This document shows positions 1 to 12,300 of a DNA stretch of 64,000 bases, in pieces. The stretch covers positions 26,610,974 to 26,674,973 of the forward strand of contig CM060065.1 in assembly GCA_030533445.1 (NCBI GenBank). The letters are read 5' to 3'. Below the pieces are notes generated by a model. It was not told the DNA's origin, did no database searches, and saw only the letters and a list, made by a program, of their open reading frames with translations. The position numbers and the translations under genes were made by a program. The DNA is from Cyprinodon diabolis. Lineage: Eukaryota; Chordata; Actinopteri; Cyprinodontiformes; Cyprinodontidae. Numbering within the stretch: position 1 is the stretch's first letter; the number at the start of each line of letters is the position of its first letter.

Positions 1-176
1 TTAATAATTTTAACTCCCATACAATACTCTAAAAGCATGTTTTTTTCTTATTACCATAATTATTATGATTGATTTGTCTCATAGTCGAGGGCTTGACAGC
101 AGGGGGCGCTAGGATAAGTGACCAACAACGAATAAAGACAACGAAGAAGAGATCATCTCGCTAATCTGGAGGTAAA
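1..176 (+). promoter_or_regulatory. SLTM proximal promoter and 5'UTR
   Basis: The 176 bases before the SLTM ATG contain no other gene. The transcription start cannot be fixed from sequence alone; no TATA box lies at an obvious distance. The notable element is a CTCF-type site at 96-113, listed separately. In human the gene beyond SLTM is RNF111 in divergent orientation (from memory), so this may be part of a bidirectional promoter; that is inference, since the window ends here. Confidence 0.5.
96..113 (+). promoter_or_regulatory. CTCF-like binding motif
   Basis: ACAGCAGGGGGCGCTAGG matches the core of the vertebrate CTCF consensus (CCASYAGRKGGCRS) at nearly every position. It lies about 65 bp upstream of the SLTM ATG. 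A site here would fit a promoter-proximal CTCF site, but occupancy is not shown by sequence. Confidence 0.55.
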
Positions 177-311
177 ATGGCGTCGGGTGCCATTTCAACA
201 GATTCAAAGAAAATAACAGAATTAAGAGTTGTTGACCTTAAATCCGAGCTCAAGAAAAGGGGCTTGGACACATTTGGTGTAAAAAGCGTCCTTCTTTCAA
301 GACTGAAACAG
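177..311 (+). CDS. sltm: SLTM exon 1: SAP domain
   Basis: This exon encodes 45 residues containing the helix-hinge-helix SAP motif, with the signature [15 protein letters not shown] followed by [15 protein letters not shown] domains bind AT-rich scaffold/matrix-attachment DNA. It ends in phase 0 at CAG|GTAAGA, so the next exon starts on a whole codon. Confidence 0.93.
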
Positions 312-3300
312 GTAAGAGAACGAACCAGTTTATTAAAAGAAAGGTCGAATCAACTCGGTATGCGATGCAGAAATGCTAGTGCTAATCCTAGCTAATGTGA
401 TGGCGTTCCAGCAGTGCTACATAATATGGCTTCTTGTAGTTTTTAAGTTCTGGGTTTTGCAGTTGTGTTTCCCAGTTGAATGCGTACGTGCATCTTTTTA
501 GTTGTACGTGGCGTGGGATAAATTCAGTCTTCGTCTGGCACATCAATTGGATGTTCGGAAATAAACACTGAAATGTAAAAACTCCCATTGTCTGCCACTA
601 ACTGGATAATATGTATAATTCAATTATTGTTTAAATAGAAAAGTTCCTCGGTGAACAGAGTTTTACATCAAAAGAGGCAGCAGATAACGCATGATCGGCC
701 TCCGCTGTTGAAATGCAGTTGATTGGTCCACTCTACTGCGTTTCGGCAGCAGCTGGTTCAACACCATACATTTGGTTGATGCCCTGATAACTGAATATGT
801 TTAATAGAACGGTTACTGTCTTATTGGCAATGTGAGTGCAATAATTTCTAAACCCTATTTAGTTGCATAAGCAGCAGTTTTGGCCTTGTATATTCTGGAT
901 ACAAATCTATGCTAGTGGGCCTTCTGTCTGGACTTGGCATCCTCTCAGTGTATTTACAGATTATATTTTTGTATCTTCCTCCCACAATTGAGAAGTTGTT
1001 GGTCTTTCTTAATTTCTATTCAGATGTAGTCTGTTTGGAGCGTTTTATCATCCAGCTGTTGGTCTGTGATGGATGGTGGATGGTAATGGAAACCATTGGA
1101 TAAGAGGTGCAGCAGCATGCCTCTTGTCCAATGAGCTGAAGATGTGCAACAGCCTACCGCAATCCTTCTCAAATTAGGGAGTAGTTAAATTTGCATTGGT
1201 TAGTTGTAGGGCTGCAACAAACCATTTCTTTTTCGTTGCAAATCGATGACTGTGTCGGTTATTTTTTTTAAATTAATCGATTAAAGGTATAGTTAAGGAT
1301 TTTCGAGATCCTGTAGTAGAGGTGGGCGATACTGGGAATTGTTACTCCGTATGATACCTAGTAAATACAGGGTCAGTATCGCCGATATTGAACGATACCG
1401 ATACTTTTTACATTTAAACTTGATGTATCATGGAACTGCTGACCTTTCAGTGTTTTTGTGATTTTTATTTTATTGTTGTTATTGAATAATAGTAATATTA
1501 ATAATGTTCTGTTCATTTTTTTCCCCTAATCCACTTCTTATATCTATTAATCTTTATGTAATTTTGTTTCTATTGTGTACACTTGGCTGTTGCTTTAGTT
1601 CTATAAATGTCCCCATCGTGGTATAAATAAATGATTAGTTAATTGTAGCCCATTTAGATAACTTATTTTAATGAGATAAATGTACTGGGTTCTTTCAAGG
1701 TCTTAATCACACTTTCTGTGTGGGCTCCACTAACATAAGACATATAATAGCAAAATTATTATGAATTAGCAAATTCATCTCATTAGCAAAATTATTGTCT
1801 TCATGTAAGCCTTCAACTTGTATGTTAGATCCAGTTCCAACCAGGTTATTTAAGGAGGTATTCCCTTTGATCTCCTCCTCCATTTTAGATGTGATTAATC
1901 TATCTCTGTTACAGGGATATGTACCTAAAGCTTTTAAGGTTGCTGTAATTAAACCTCTGCTTACGAAACCGTCTCTTGACCCAGATGACTTGGTTAATTA
2001 TAGACCTATATCCAATCTTCCTTTCTTATCCAAAATTCTTGAGAAAGTAGTTGCCAAACAAGTTTGCGACCACTTACACCATAATGAACTTTTTGAAGAG
2101 TTTCAGTCTGGCTTTAGAGCTCATCATAGCACTGAAACAGCTCTGGTGAAAGTCACTAATGATATTCTCATGGCCTCAGATAATGGACTCGTATCTGTGC
2201 TTGTCCTGTTGGATCTTAGTGCTGCATTTGATACAGTTGACCATAATATTCTTTTAGAAAGACTTGAATATTTTGTTGGAATTAAAGGAACAGCACTAGA
2301 CTGGTTTAAATCTTATCTATCTGATCGAATTCAGTTTGTTTATGTTAATGATAGATCTTCAACACGCTCAAAGGTTACCTGTGGAGTACCACAGGGATCA
2401 GTGCTAGGACCAATTCTCTTTACTTTATACATGCTCCCAATTGGTAGAGTTATTAGACAGCATGGGATTAATTTCCACTGTTATGCTGATGATACCCAGC
2501 TATATCTGTCTATAAATCCAGATGAAGCTAACCCATTACATAGATTACAGGCATGTCTTGAAGACATAAAAACCTGGATGACTCTTAACTTTCTGCTTCT
2601 TAATGCAGACAAAACAGAAGTTATAGTCTTTGGACCAGAGTCTCTGAAAAAGAAGCTGATTAGCCAGTCACTTCATTTGGATGGGATTAAACTGATTTCA
2701 GATAATAAAGTAAAAAATCTTGGTGTTATTTTTGATCAGGACCTGTCATTTAAATCCCAGATCAAAGAGGTTTCTAGAATTTCCTTCTTTCATCTGAGGA
2801 ATATTGCAAAAATTAGAAATCTCCTGTCCAGGGGTGATGCTGAGAAACTAGTCCATGCATTTGTTACTTCAAGGCTGGACTATTGTAATTCTTTACTATC
2901 AGGAAGTCCACAAACTGTAGTTAAAAGCCTTCAGCTGATCCAAAATGCTGCAGCCAGAGTTCTGATGAAAATTAAAAAGAGAGATCATATCTCTCCTATC
3001 CTGGCTTCTCTTCATTGGCTTCCTGTTAAATCAAGAATTGAATTTAAAATCCTCCTTCTCACATATAAAGCCTTAAATGGCCAAGCTCCATCTTATATCA
3101 GAGATCTGATTGTTCCTTATGTTCCTAACAGAGCACTTCGCTCTCAATCTGCAGGTTTACTAGTGGTTCCTAGAATTTCTAAAAGTAGAATGGGAGGCAG
3201 ATCTTTTAGTTATCAGGCTCCTCTCCTGTGGAACCAACTACCAGTTTTAGTCCGTGAGGCAGACACTCTGTCTACTTTTAAGACTAGGCTTAAAACTTTC

Positions 3301-6300
3301 CTTTTTGATAAAGCTTATAGTTAGGGTGGCTCAGGTTATCCTGAGCTGTCTTTAAAGTTATGCTGCTATAGGCTTAGACTTTTGGAGGACATAGGGACCC
3401 CCATTTCATCTTTCTGCTTCATTCTCTCTCTGTTCTCCTATTCTGCAGAATCTGTTAGTTCAATCTCTAACCTTCTGCTCTCTCTGCTTTTCCTCAGAGT
3501 AGCTTTGCCTCATCTGTTCCTGTTTGGCTGTGACGTCATCCAGGAAAGAAACATCAGCTGTGCTGCTTCCATCAACACCCTTGTTTGTAGATGTTGGAGA
3601 TTGGCCTGTTTTCCAGTGTGGTCCTGTTTCTCTGGCCGTGGCTGGGTGGATGTGCTCTCTTCATCCTCTGGCATGTGAGCTGCCTTGGAGCTCGTCTGCC
3701 TGGCTGTGTGTTTCCTGGACGGGGCCGCCTTTTACAGCTGCTTTTTGTATCTCTGCTTCTGTCTCCTTGAACCCCAGTCGGCCTCGGCAGATGGCCGCTC
3801 ACACTGAGCCTGGTTCTGCTGGAGGTTTCTTCCTGTTAAAAGGGAGTTTTTCCTCTCCACTGTCGCTGCAAGCATGCTTAGTGTGAGGGATTGTATTTGA
3901 GTCAATGCAATCAACTGGTTTTCCTTAGATAGAAAACTTTGTATCAATTTGACTGTATGATCTGGTTGAACTGTAAAGTGCCTTGAGATGACGTGTTGTG
4001 AATTTGGCGCTATATAAATAAACTGAATTGAAATTGAAATTGAATATCTACTTTAAAAGTCAACATGAAGGTGATCACTCTTATCTACCTGGATATTCTC
4101 TGGAGGTCTGAAACGCCTCAGTCAGTTACGTCTGTTTGAGAGTCGAGGGTCTTTTGGGGCAATGAGTGAAGTTTCGTCTACTCGACATTTTCTTGCTTAT
4201 GGTTTTTCATGTGCTTATATAAACAGCTTGTTGTTATTTCATTTACGGTATTAAAATATAGCCAAACGGCGCTTTGTTCCCTGTTCTCCATGTTTTTTTT
4301 GCTCCTGTTGTCTCTCCCTCTGAGTCTGAGGAGAGGCAGTGCGATTGTTTGTGTGGAGTAGAGAGAGAGTGAGCTGAGTGGGCGGGCCAGGCAGAGCCTG
4401 CATCCTGAGCTGGTGATGAGAGGGTTGAGGGGAGCAGCAAAGTGCTGTAACAAACACTAATGGGGAGAGTGGTGGTTCTGCTGTGGCTGGTGCATGTGGG
4501 AGAGAATTAAAAAATATTGAACTTATACGAGTATTGTTCAATATCAATACCAGAGTTGGTATCAATCTTAGGATCGATCCACTCACTTCTACCCTGTACC
4601 CGCTCCCGAGACGAAACACCTTTTTAACACATGCAAAAGCATGCATGAGCCCATTTCTCCTCATGCATGTTCTGTTTAAAAGTTGTTCTCATAGCTCATA
4701 AGCTTACTGTGTCTGAATGTCCAACTTAATCCCTCAATCATTATATAGAGTGGGGACTATATAGTGGACTTTATAGCGAACTCGGGTAACTTATGATTCG
4801 GACAGATGATCACTTCATTTTGCTCCCAATTGGTCACGTGACTCTGCCTCTACCATGCAGTGCCTGCACCATCTTTATTAGTCGCCTCTGTCGCTACCTT
4901 ACAGCGGCAACTAATAACAAAGATGTCTGTAGCAACAGCGGCATTATGGGAAAGCATTATGGGATTAGCAACAGCAAATCCCGTAGTGCTTTGCAAGGAA
5001 AGCTCTCCAGGCAAAGCATTCTGGGATATATCTGCTTCTTCTGTGGCTTTTCTTTTCTCATACACTTTGTAGACACTTTTTCTCTTAAGACCCATGGCCA
5101 TTTTCAAAGAACCGTGGCTAGAAAGGTGAGCTTCAATGACTGTCTGAAACTAGCTCACCACAGATATACGCCTGAAAATGCGCATGCCCAGAAAAAGATG
5201 GCTAACGGGACTAGCACGTAGGACAGCCTTACGAAAACATATCACCAGAATGATTGACAATTAGGAGGACCATTTATTTAGATTGTCCTCTATACCTTTA
5301 ATAATCGGATAGCCAAAGGTTCCTCGAAAAATATTTTTTTCTAAATTAAACCAGGTGACCAAACTTTTCCACTTGAGGAGTTCTGGATGGAGAATATTGA
5401 CGGACAATAACATTTTTTTTTTATATATCTTAAATGCAAAATTGTTAGATTTTTCCTACAATTTTGATAGAATACTGCCCTAATTGGGCTGCTCTGTCAG
5501 CTAAAGGCATGTTTTTTAGTCTTTTAGTCTCCAGTTAACAATTAATTGATTACTAAATTAAGTTGATTATTTCAATAATTGATTTATCATGATTAATCAG
5601 ATCGTTTTCAGCCCTAGTTAATTTCATGTTACTTACCAACTCAAGTTTATCATATTTGAGACCCTCCATCTCTAATCTAATATTTGTGAAAGATCTCTCT
5701 TTGGTTAAAAACAGTAGTCGGTTACTATGATTTAATTTAATCCTCAAAAATATCTTTTTAAGGCTATTGAAGATGAAGGTGGTGATCCAGAGTACATTCA
5801 GACATCGCCGTCATCTGATACACCTTCAAGGTTAAGTGGAAAAAGCAAAGGTAATTTTAGTTCCACTCCTTATTTTAACATTTTATCTGAATATGAAGGT
5901 AGCTTATAAGTTTCATACACAGGCTCGTTAATGTGCCCTCTTTATTTTTCAGGGAAGAAATCAGATTCGGATTTGGAAAACACAGCGGATGAAGACAGTT
6001 GTTCCAAGGTGAGTGTTTCAAACCTTAAATAGGTCTGACTTGGAGCTGCCTGGATAGTTGCCTACTGAGATAATTTTATACTGGGCTAGAACCTTTATTT
6101 ATTTTTTACTTTAAACATGCTCCCCTACGGTTTAATTTTTGTTTAAGTTTTTTGGCTTACTTTTCGGAAATGTAAACGTATATGCAGCTCTGGTTGGTAA
6201 CACAAGCAGATAAGCACAATAACATTTTTGACTAACACTGCATTAAAATGTTGTGGGAATTTACAAATTGCAATGCCAGTCCCAACCTGAAAGCTTGTCT

Positions 6301-9300
6301 AAAAAAATAAAAGTATTTAATCAGACTTCTTTAGAGGGGTCATAGAATGATTATATAGGGTATTTGGTGCTGGTCCTTAAGGTCACTGAATAGGGTGTGT
6401 AACATTGGTTGGGCTGAAAAGGGCATATTTGCTGTTCTATTCTGTTCTGTTGCACCCTAATGCAAGCCTGGTTAAGAACGAAACGACAGGTTTCTTCCCT
6501 TTACTGTATTCTCATGAATATTTAAATGAGCTGTGCGCTGATTGCTTGGTTTACAACGAGTGAAGCTGCTGAGCAAAGATGCATAATAGCAATAAGCACT
6601 CACTCACAAACATACATACATACATATGTATGTATTTATGTTTGTGTATGTATGTATGGGTAATGTAAATGGTTATCATCATCCATGTAATGTAATATCA
6701 TATGGATTGAAAACTTTTAATATGGTATTGTGAAAGACGTTTTCATATAAGCGATAAAAGAATTCAACACCATCATACACATAATTTTGAAAAAAAAAAA
6801 AAATAATAATCATGATAAACCCCCTGGTAATCACAACCTGCACATGAATGAATTTGTAACTGACCAGTTTTTCATTAAGTTTGTTAATTGTTTTACAATG
6901 GTGAGTAGATTGTAAATATTTTTTTTTTCTTTTTCAATAATGTTTTTAAGGCTAATGAAGATGAAGGTGGTGACCTAGAGTACAATCAGACTCCACTATC
7001 AACTGATGCATCGACAACAATAAGTGAGAAAGTCCAAGGTAATTCTGGTTAACGCTTGACTTCAAAATTCTCCCTGAGTGTAAAGGTTGCTTATCCAGTA
7101 CCATATACTGACTCCATGAGGTACCTCCATGCTTAATCTTTCAGAAAAGAAATCTGATTCAGATTTGGAAAACACAGCGGATGAAGACACATTTTCCAAG
7201 GTGAGTGTGGAATGCCCTATGATTTGCCAATGGGTGAGGGGCTGTGGTTTCCTAGGACCGGCTTTGGTAATGTTTACGCTGTGATCAAAAATTAATGTTT
7301 ACATTCACATATGTAGCCATACTTTGTAATATACTTTGCTCCCTTTTAAAGGTTCAGCACAATCATTGAGAATTACTGAGAAATCAGAGAAAAAAGAGAA
7401 ATGCTGAACAGCCCTGGGCTGACCCAACCATAGAGAACATGTGTCCCCTTTGGGCTTAACAAGCCACCGTAGCAGTGAAGAATGCACTGCTACAAATCAT
7501 ATGTGATCCATCATCAGTGTTTTATCCATGCTGCTGCCAGATGGCTCTGGGACCCCTTCATTTTGCCTGGTGGCATTTCAGAAACATCGTGAAATCTTAA
7601 ATTATCTGCTCTTGACATCATGATTATTATCTGTAGGCTAATTACAGAAGAATATGCAAAAAAAGGGATACTGCACAAAGGACTTCTATTATAGTTTTCC
7701 CTTATTTCCTCATTTTATCCCTCTTGCAAATGCACATAAAGCTTAAGCTAAATTTTGAGCGTAGCTTTTCATGTACTCTCACAGACTCTGCATCAAGCTG
7801 ACCAAATAAATGCGTTTTTTTTATTGCATATACACTCTGTGTATATAAAATGACGATAAAAGCTGTCTAATTCATGTACAAAAATTGACAGTGTGAATCT
7901 GTGTTATCATCCGCATAGCACTTTGTCAGACTTTTCAAACTAGAAATGACGAGCTATAAAGCACCAAAACTCACCCAAATTTCATGAATTATGACTCCAT
8001 TCAGTCTTATTTAACATTAGAAGATGCAGTAAGTTTGATTAGCCTTCATTTTCTACTCACCCCCATGCTGAACAACACTCTGGAGTACTTTTTTGATATC
8101 TCAAATGCATCTGGAGATCTGGGAGGCTTCTTGCTGTCTGCTGACATTCAAATAATGGAGGTCTATGGTGCCCGAGGCAGAAGAGTCCATAAAAGTCCAC
8201 AAAAAACGTGTCAATATTCCTCCATACTGCTCGTCCAATGTATTCCAAGTGTCCTGAGTTGGTAGCGTCCATAATTTACTCGAAACAAAGTCATTTAGAA
8301 TGTTTTTAGAGCATAAACAGTCGTGTATAGGATTTCCTAAAAGCGCGCCCCTGCGAGTTCACGAGCCTACGGAAACTGCGGCAGACCAAGCCAGATGAAA
8401 GTGCGCATTCAGCGTCTGCTCTTGATAATGCAAGCATAGAAGAAGAAATGTGCTGTTTACCTGTGCAAAGAAAGAAACAACGAAAGAAAAATGTCTGAGG
8501 ACTTCAGTGTTGAGGAAGAGCATGAGTTCTTTGCCGAGCTGAATTCGCACTTTCATCTGGTTTGGTCTGCCGCAGTTTCCGTAGGCTCGTGAACTCGCAG
8601 GCGCGCGCTTTTAGGAAATCCTATACACTACTGTTTATGCTCTAAAAACATTCTAAATGACTTTGTTTTGAGTAAATTATGGACGCTACCCACTCAGGAC
8701 ACTTGGAATACATTGGACGAGCAGTATGGAGGAATATTGACACGTTTTTTGTGGACTTTTATGGACCTTTCTGCCTTGGGCGCCATAGACCTCCATTATT
8801 TGAATGTCAGCAGACAGCAAGAAGCCTCCCAGATCTCCAGAGGCATTTGAGATATCAAAAAAATACTCCAGAGTGTTGTTCAGCATGGGGGTGAGTAGAA
8901 AATGAAGGCTAATCATGTTTTGGGTGTACTATTCCTTTAAGGTTTTATGAGTTCAATCGAAATGATTATTCTACATCACTTTTAGCCTTGGACAATGGCA
9001 CAAAACATCTCAAATCATAAACTTAATTCAGGTGTAAACTGTAAATGTTTTTGTTTTGATCTGAAAATGCACATCAGTTTTGTTTCTACCTTTAACAAAC
9101 GTTCAACTCAGTGGCGATTTACCAACTTTATTCCAGTCAAGTTGGGTGTGATGATTCATCAGGTGGATAAGCTGTTGATAATCCCATGTATCCCTGAAAT
9201 GTTTTGTTACAGTAAGGTTTGCCAGATCAAGTCAGCTTTTATTGTCACTTTCTTCATATGTACAAGACATACAAGGGAAATGAAATTACGTTTACTCTCT

Positions 9301-12300
9301 AGAAATATACAAATATACAAGAAATATACAAGACTGACATTTAAAAACTGACAAAGTGCGGGACATGACAGGTAACAGTGATAAGATAAATATAAAGTAT
9401 AGACATCAGGAAAGGACAGGAGGAAATCTGAGATTTCTTTAGATGTTAAGAAATCTTATTTGCATATGCATTTGAAGGGATGGAGTATAAGTGAAACTGG
9501 GATGAATGAAGGTAAACTGTGCAAGGACGTTTACTCATTTTTTTTTTTTTTTACAGAATTTTTTTAACACTACAAATTTAAGAATCTTAATCTAAAGTAA
9601 TGCCATCTGTTTTTTATTTTTTTTTTTTGAGTTTTTTTCGGCACTAGTGGCTCGTTTTTCTGACAGTAGGCTGACAGGAAGAGGGAGAGAGACGTGCAGC
9701 AAAGGACCACAGGTCGGATTAAAATTTTTGCACAGAAAAATCCTGAAGGCCTTCAGTTCGGTCAGGACCCACCAGTTGGGAAAGATAAATAAATTAGAGA
9801 CGGTTGAATGAAATCAACTGCTTTAAAAGTTGGTTTAAATTGGTGCACCAGTGGTACAAAAACACTACATTGAAAAGGGTCAGAATGAGGCGCACATATG
9901 AAAAACTATTTAGTTGACGTGGTTTGGTGTGTGCTGTGAAAGGATGCTGTGCTAACTCTACACACAGCTTGATTAGCGCTATTGTCCACTATTGTCATAG
10001 TTTATTATCCAGATGCTGGATAATACTGTATATAAAACTATTTTCTTTCAGCCCTTTTGTGCTTTTTTTTTTTAAATGACAGTTTTAAAGAGTACTCTTT
10101 ACCTCAAGGGTAACCTTTATGCTCACATAAAAGTAGTACATTTGACAAGCTGGTGTTTATATTTGTGGGGAAAGAGTCTCATCTCCTCTCCTCTTTTTTT
10201 TAGGAAGTTGAGGAGTCTGAATCTGAAAAGGGTATGTATGCCATCACACATGTTTCATGTTCATTGCTTTTCTCTTAAAGTCTTATGCTTCTGAGCCCTG
10301 GTGAATATCGTTTCCTCTATTCAATGGTATTTAAATGCGGTTGCACTATCTAGGGAAACTATGGAGAAGAAGTGTTGAGACAATTTGGATGTTTTTCGAA
10401 GAACGAGTCGCATGGGTCCCTTACATTTCTGGCTCTAGGTCTCAATTTTTCCACATCCATTGCCTTTGAGTTTTTGCTGCTTTAAGGATTCTGCTTTCCA
10501 AGTTCTCGTGAAGAATGAAGTTTACCAAGGACATAATTTATGTCCCATCAGAGGAAAAAAGTCACTTCAAGATCATGGCAGTCTAAGCAGTGACTGACAT
10601 GAATGTAAAGACCTGTGATAAATGTACTGGCAAACATCTGAATACACCTCCACTTTTTCTACTGGAATAAGGCACCTTGTTAGAGGTTTTATCAAGCATC
10701 TGGAATCCTCTAAAGTCAAGGACTGCCACGTTCATCGATGCCGGTTCCTTTTAAATATAGGACGTACTTTATGGAGGACAGTTCTTCTATCTTTGAGGTG
10801 TACATGGAGACTTTGAAGCATGTAAAGAACCTGCATCGCTACGTTCAAAGGACCTGCAGGTTTTGAATGTGTACTGTTGTCGGGACACCTTGCAGCAAGC
10901 TTCACTTCACGATTAATCATCAATTTTGTTGATGGCACGCTAAAGGGGCTCGCACTCAGAATTGAAGAGCTACTGGAAGGTTTCCTGGACCCTACTTGTT
11001 TTGTGGACTGAACTCTGACGCATAATGGAAAGGAAAAAATAGATAAGTGAAGAATTGACTTATATGGACGTGGTATAGCTGCTTCCTCTTTGAGAACAGC
11101 TTCACCTTTTATAAATCAACACATCCACTTGAAAAGATGACCCCAGCCCAAGATGAGCCAAGAAGAGAGCCCTGACTCCGTGTTTTTTTTTTTTTTTTTT
11201 TTTTGAAGATTATGTTGTTGTCTCCTTTTGGTACCTGCGCCCTCGATGACCTTTAACAGTGAATGTGCTTTCTATTCTACTTCTGTTGGTCGAGTAACAT
11301 GCGACATGTCAATGTTAAGATGTCTGTTTGCCATGTTTATCCTTATTAAATCCCTCAGATGTAACTGATACAGATGACGCTAGTCGCGAAAATTCTAAGC
11401 CTCCACCCTGTGAGGACAGCCTCGCTCATTCTGAGGCTGAAGCAGAGTCTGAAACCGTGGTGGCTGAGGCCGACTCAGAGCCTGAACCAGAGGAGAACGC
11501 AGAGGCTGACGAGGACGTAGACCGAGAGGCTGAGACCGAAGAAGCCGAGAGGGATCCTGAAACAATGAGCTCCTCTAGAGAAGCAGAGGATGATCACCTG
11601 TCTGTCTCAATCCAAAACGAAGACACCCTCACCCTGGATGTTGAAGGGGATGACCTCCTGGAAACAGGTAAACATGTGAGACTTCCAGATCCAGAGGCAG
11701 AGAAGAGCACTGAGACTTGTGCTGAGATGGGTCCAGATGATGACATGAAGGAAGAAGACATGGAGGGCCACAAAGATGGTAAGAAAGACGATGGAGCCAT
11801 GAAGAAAGACGCCAGAGACGCCATGACGGATGCTGAAACCGAAGATAAAGAAATGGATTCTGGGAAGAAAGGCCAATCTACTACAGGGGCCTTGGGTCAA
11901 GATAAGAGGTTTGTCTTTCTATGTCAGTTCTTTGATTCTACTACCAAGTCCACCTCACTAAGAGAGCAGCATTGTGGGTAGCCTCAAGATGATTTTTTGT
12001 TTTTTGGCCATAAGGAAATTGTTCACAGATGTACCTTATCCTGCACTTTGCTGCTTTGGTTTATTTCTCTGAAGTTGGTTAAATGTGATTAACCAGGAGA
12101 CAAGAAAACAAGTCTTTATTTTGTTACTTTGATCCTTTTGCGGTTTCTACACATGGCAGTGTAAAAACAGCATTAGCCTCCATGATGATGATGATTTTTT
12201 TTTTTTTTCTCTAAATATTTTTTCAAACGGTGATGCAATGACGTTGAGCAGACCACTGAAGATTTCACTGACCCAGGGATTAAAAAAAAATTAATCAATT

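Larger units (their letters stand above)
1285..5297. mobile_element. TTAA-target DNA element, itself filled by later insertions
   Basis: The ends are AGGTATAGTTAAGGAT and GTCCTCTATACCT, imperfect inverted repeats, flanked by TTAA on both sides. A compact relative in the opposite orientation lies at 22129-22501 and shows the same ends, the shared core GGGAGCGGGTACAGGGT and the same ATATCACCAGAATGATTGACA stretch at the other end. The TTAA target fits piggyBac- or Kolobok-type elements; no transposase is present. The 4-kb size results from inserts at about 1320-4585 and about 4730-5105. Confidence 0.65.
7201..10203. other. SLTM intron 5, repeat-rich
   Basis: No coding exon seen. Contents: an unplaced stretch at 7201-8030, including a 3'-end-like tract near 7830-7860 (CACTCTGTGTATATAAAATGACGATAAA) that resembles 31414-31450; the large inverted repeat 8036-8940; a degraded interspersed copy at about 9200-9420 (TTATTGTCACTTTCTTCATATG type); and a short repeat piece at about 9650-9745. 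Confidence 0.55.

Noticed and set aside
1747..1795. Duplicate AGCAAAATTATT as the L2 target-site duplication
   Set aside because: Both copies lie on the 5' side of the element; no matching copy follows the 3' tail at about 4045.
3382..3947. Open frames on both strands after the L2 reverse transcriptase
   Set aside because: They lie in the L2 3'UTR; the same sequence recurs at 48414-48710 with altered frames.
4178..5221. Open frames of 137 and 142 codons in SLTM intron 1
   Set aside because: Located in nested non-coding repeats with no family motifs or codon signal.
8057..8916. Mirror-image open frames in the two arms of the inverted repeat
   Set aside because: Their similarity follows from the palindrome; no domain or start context supports a protein.
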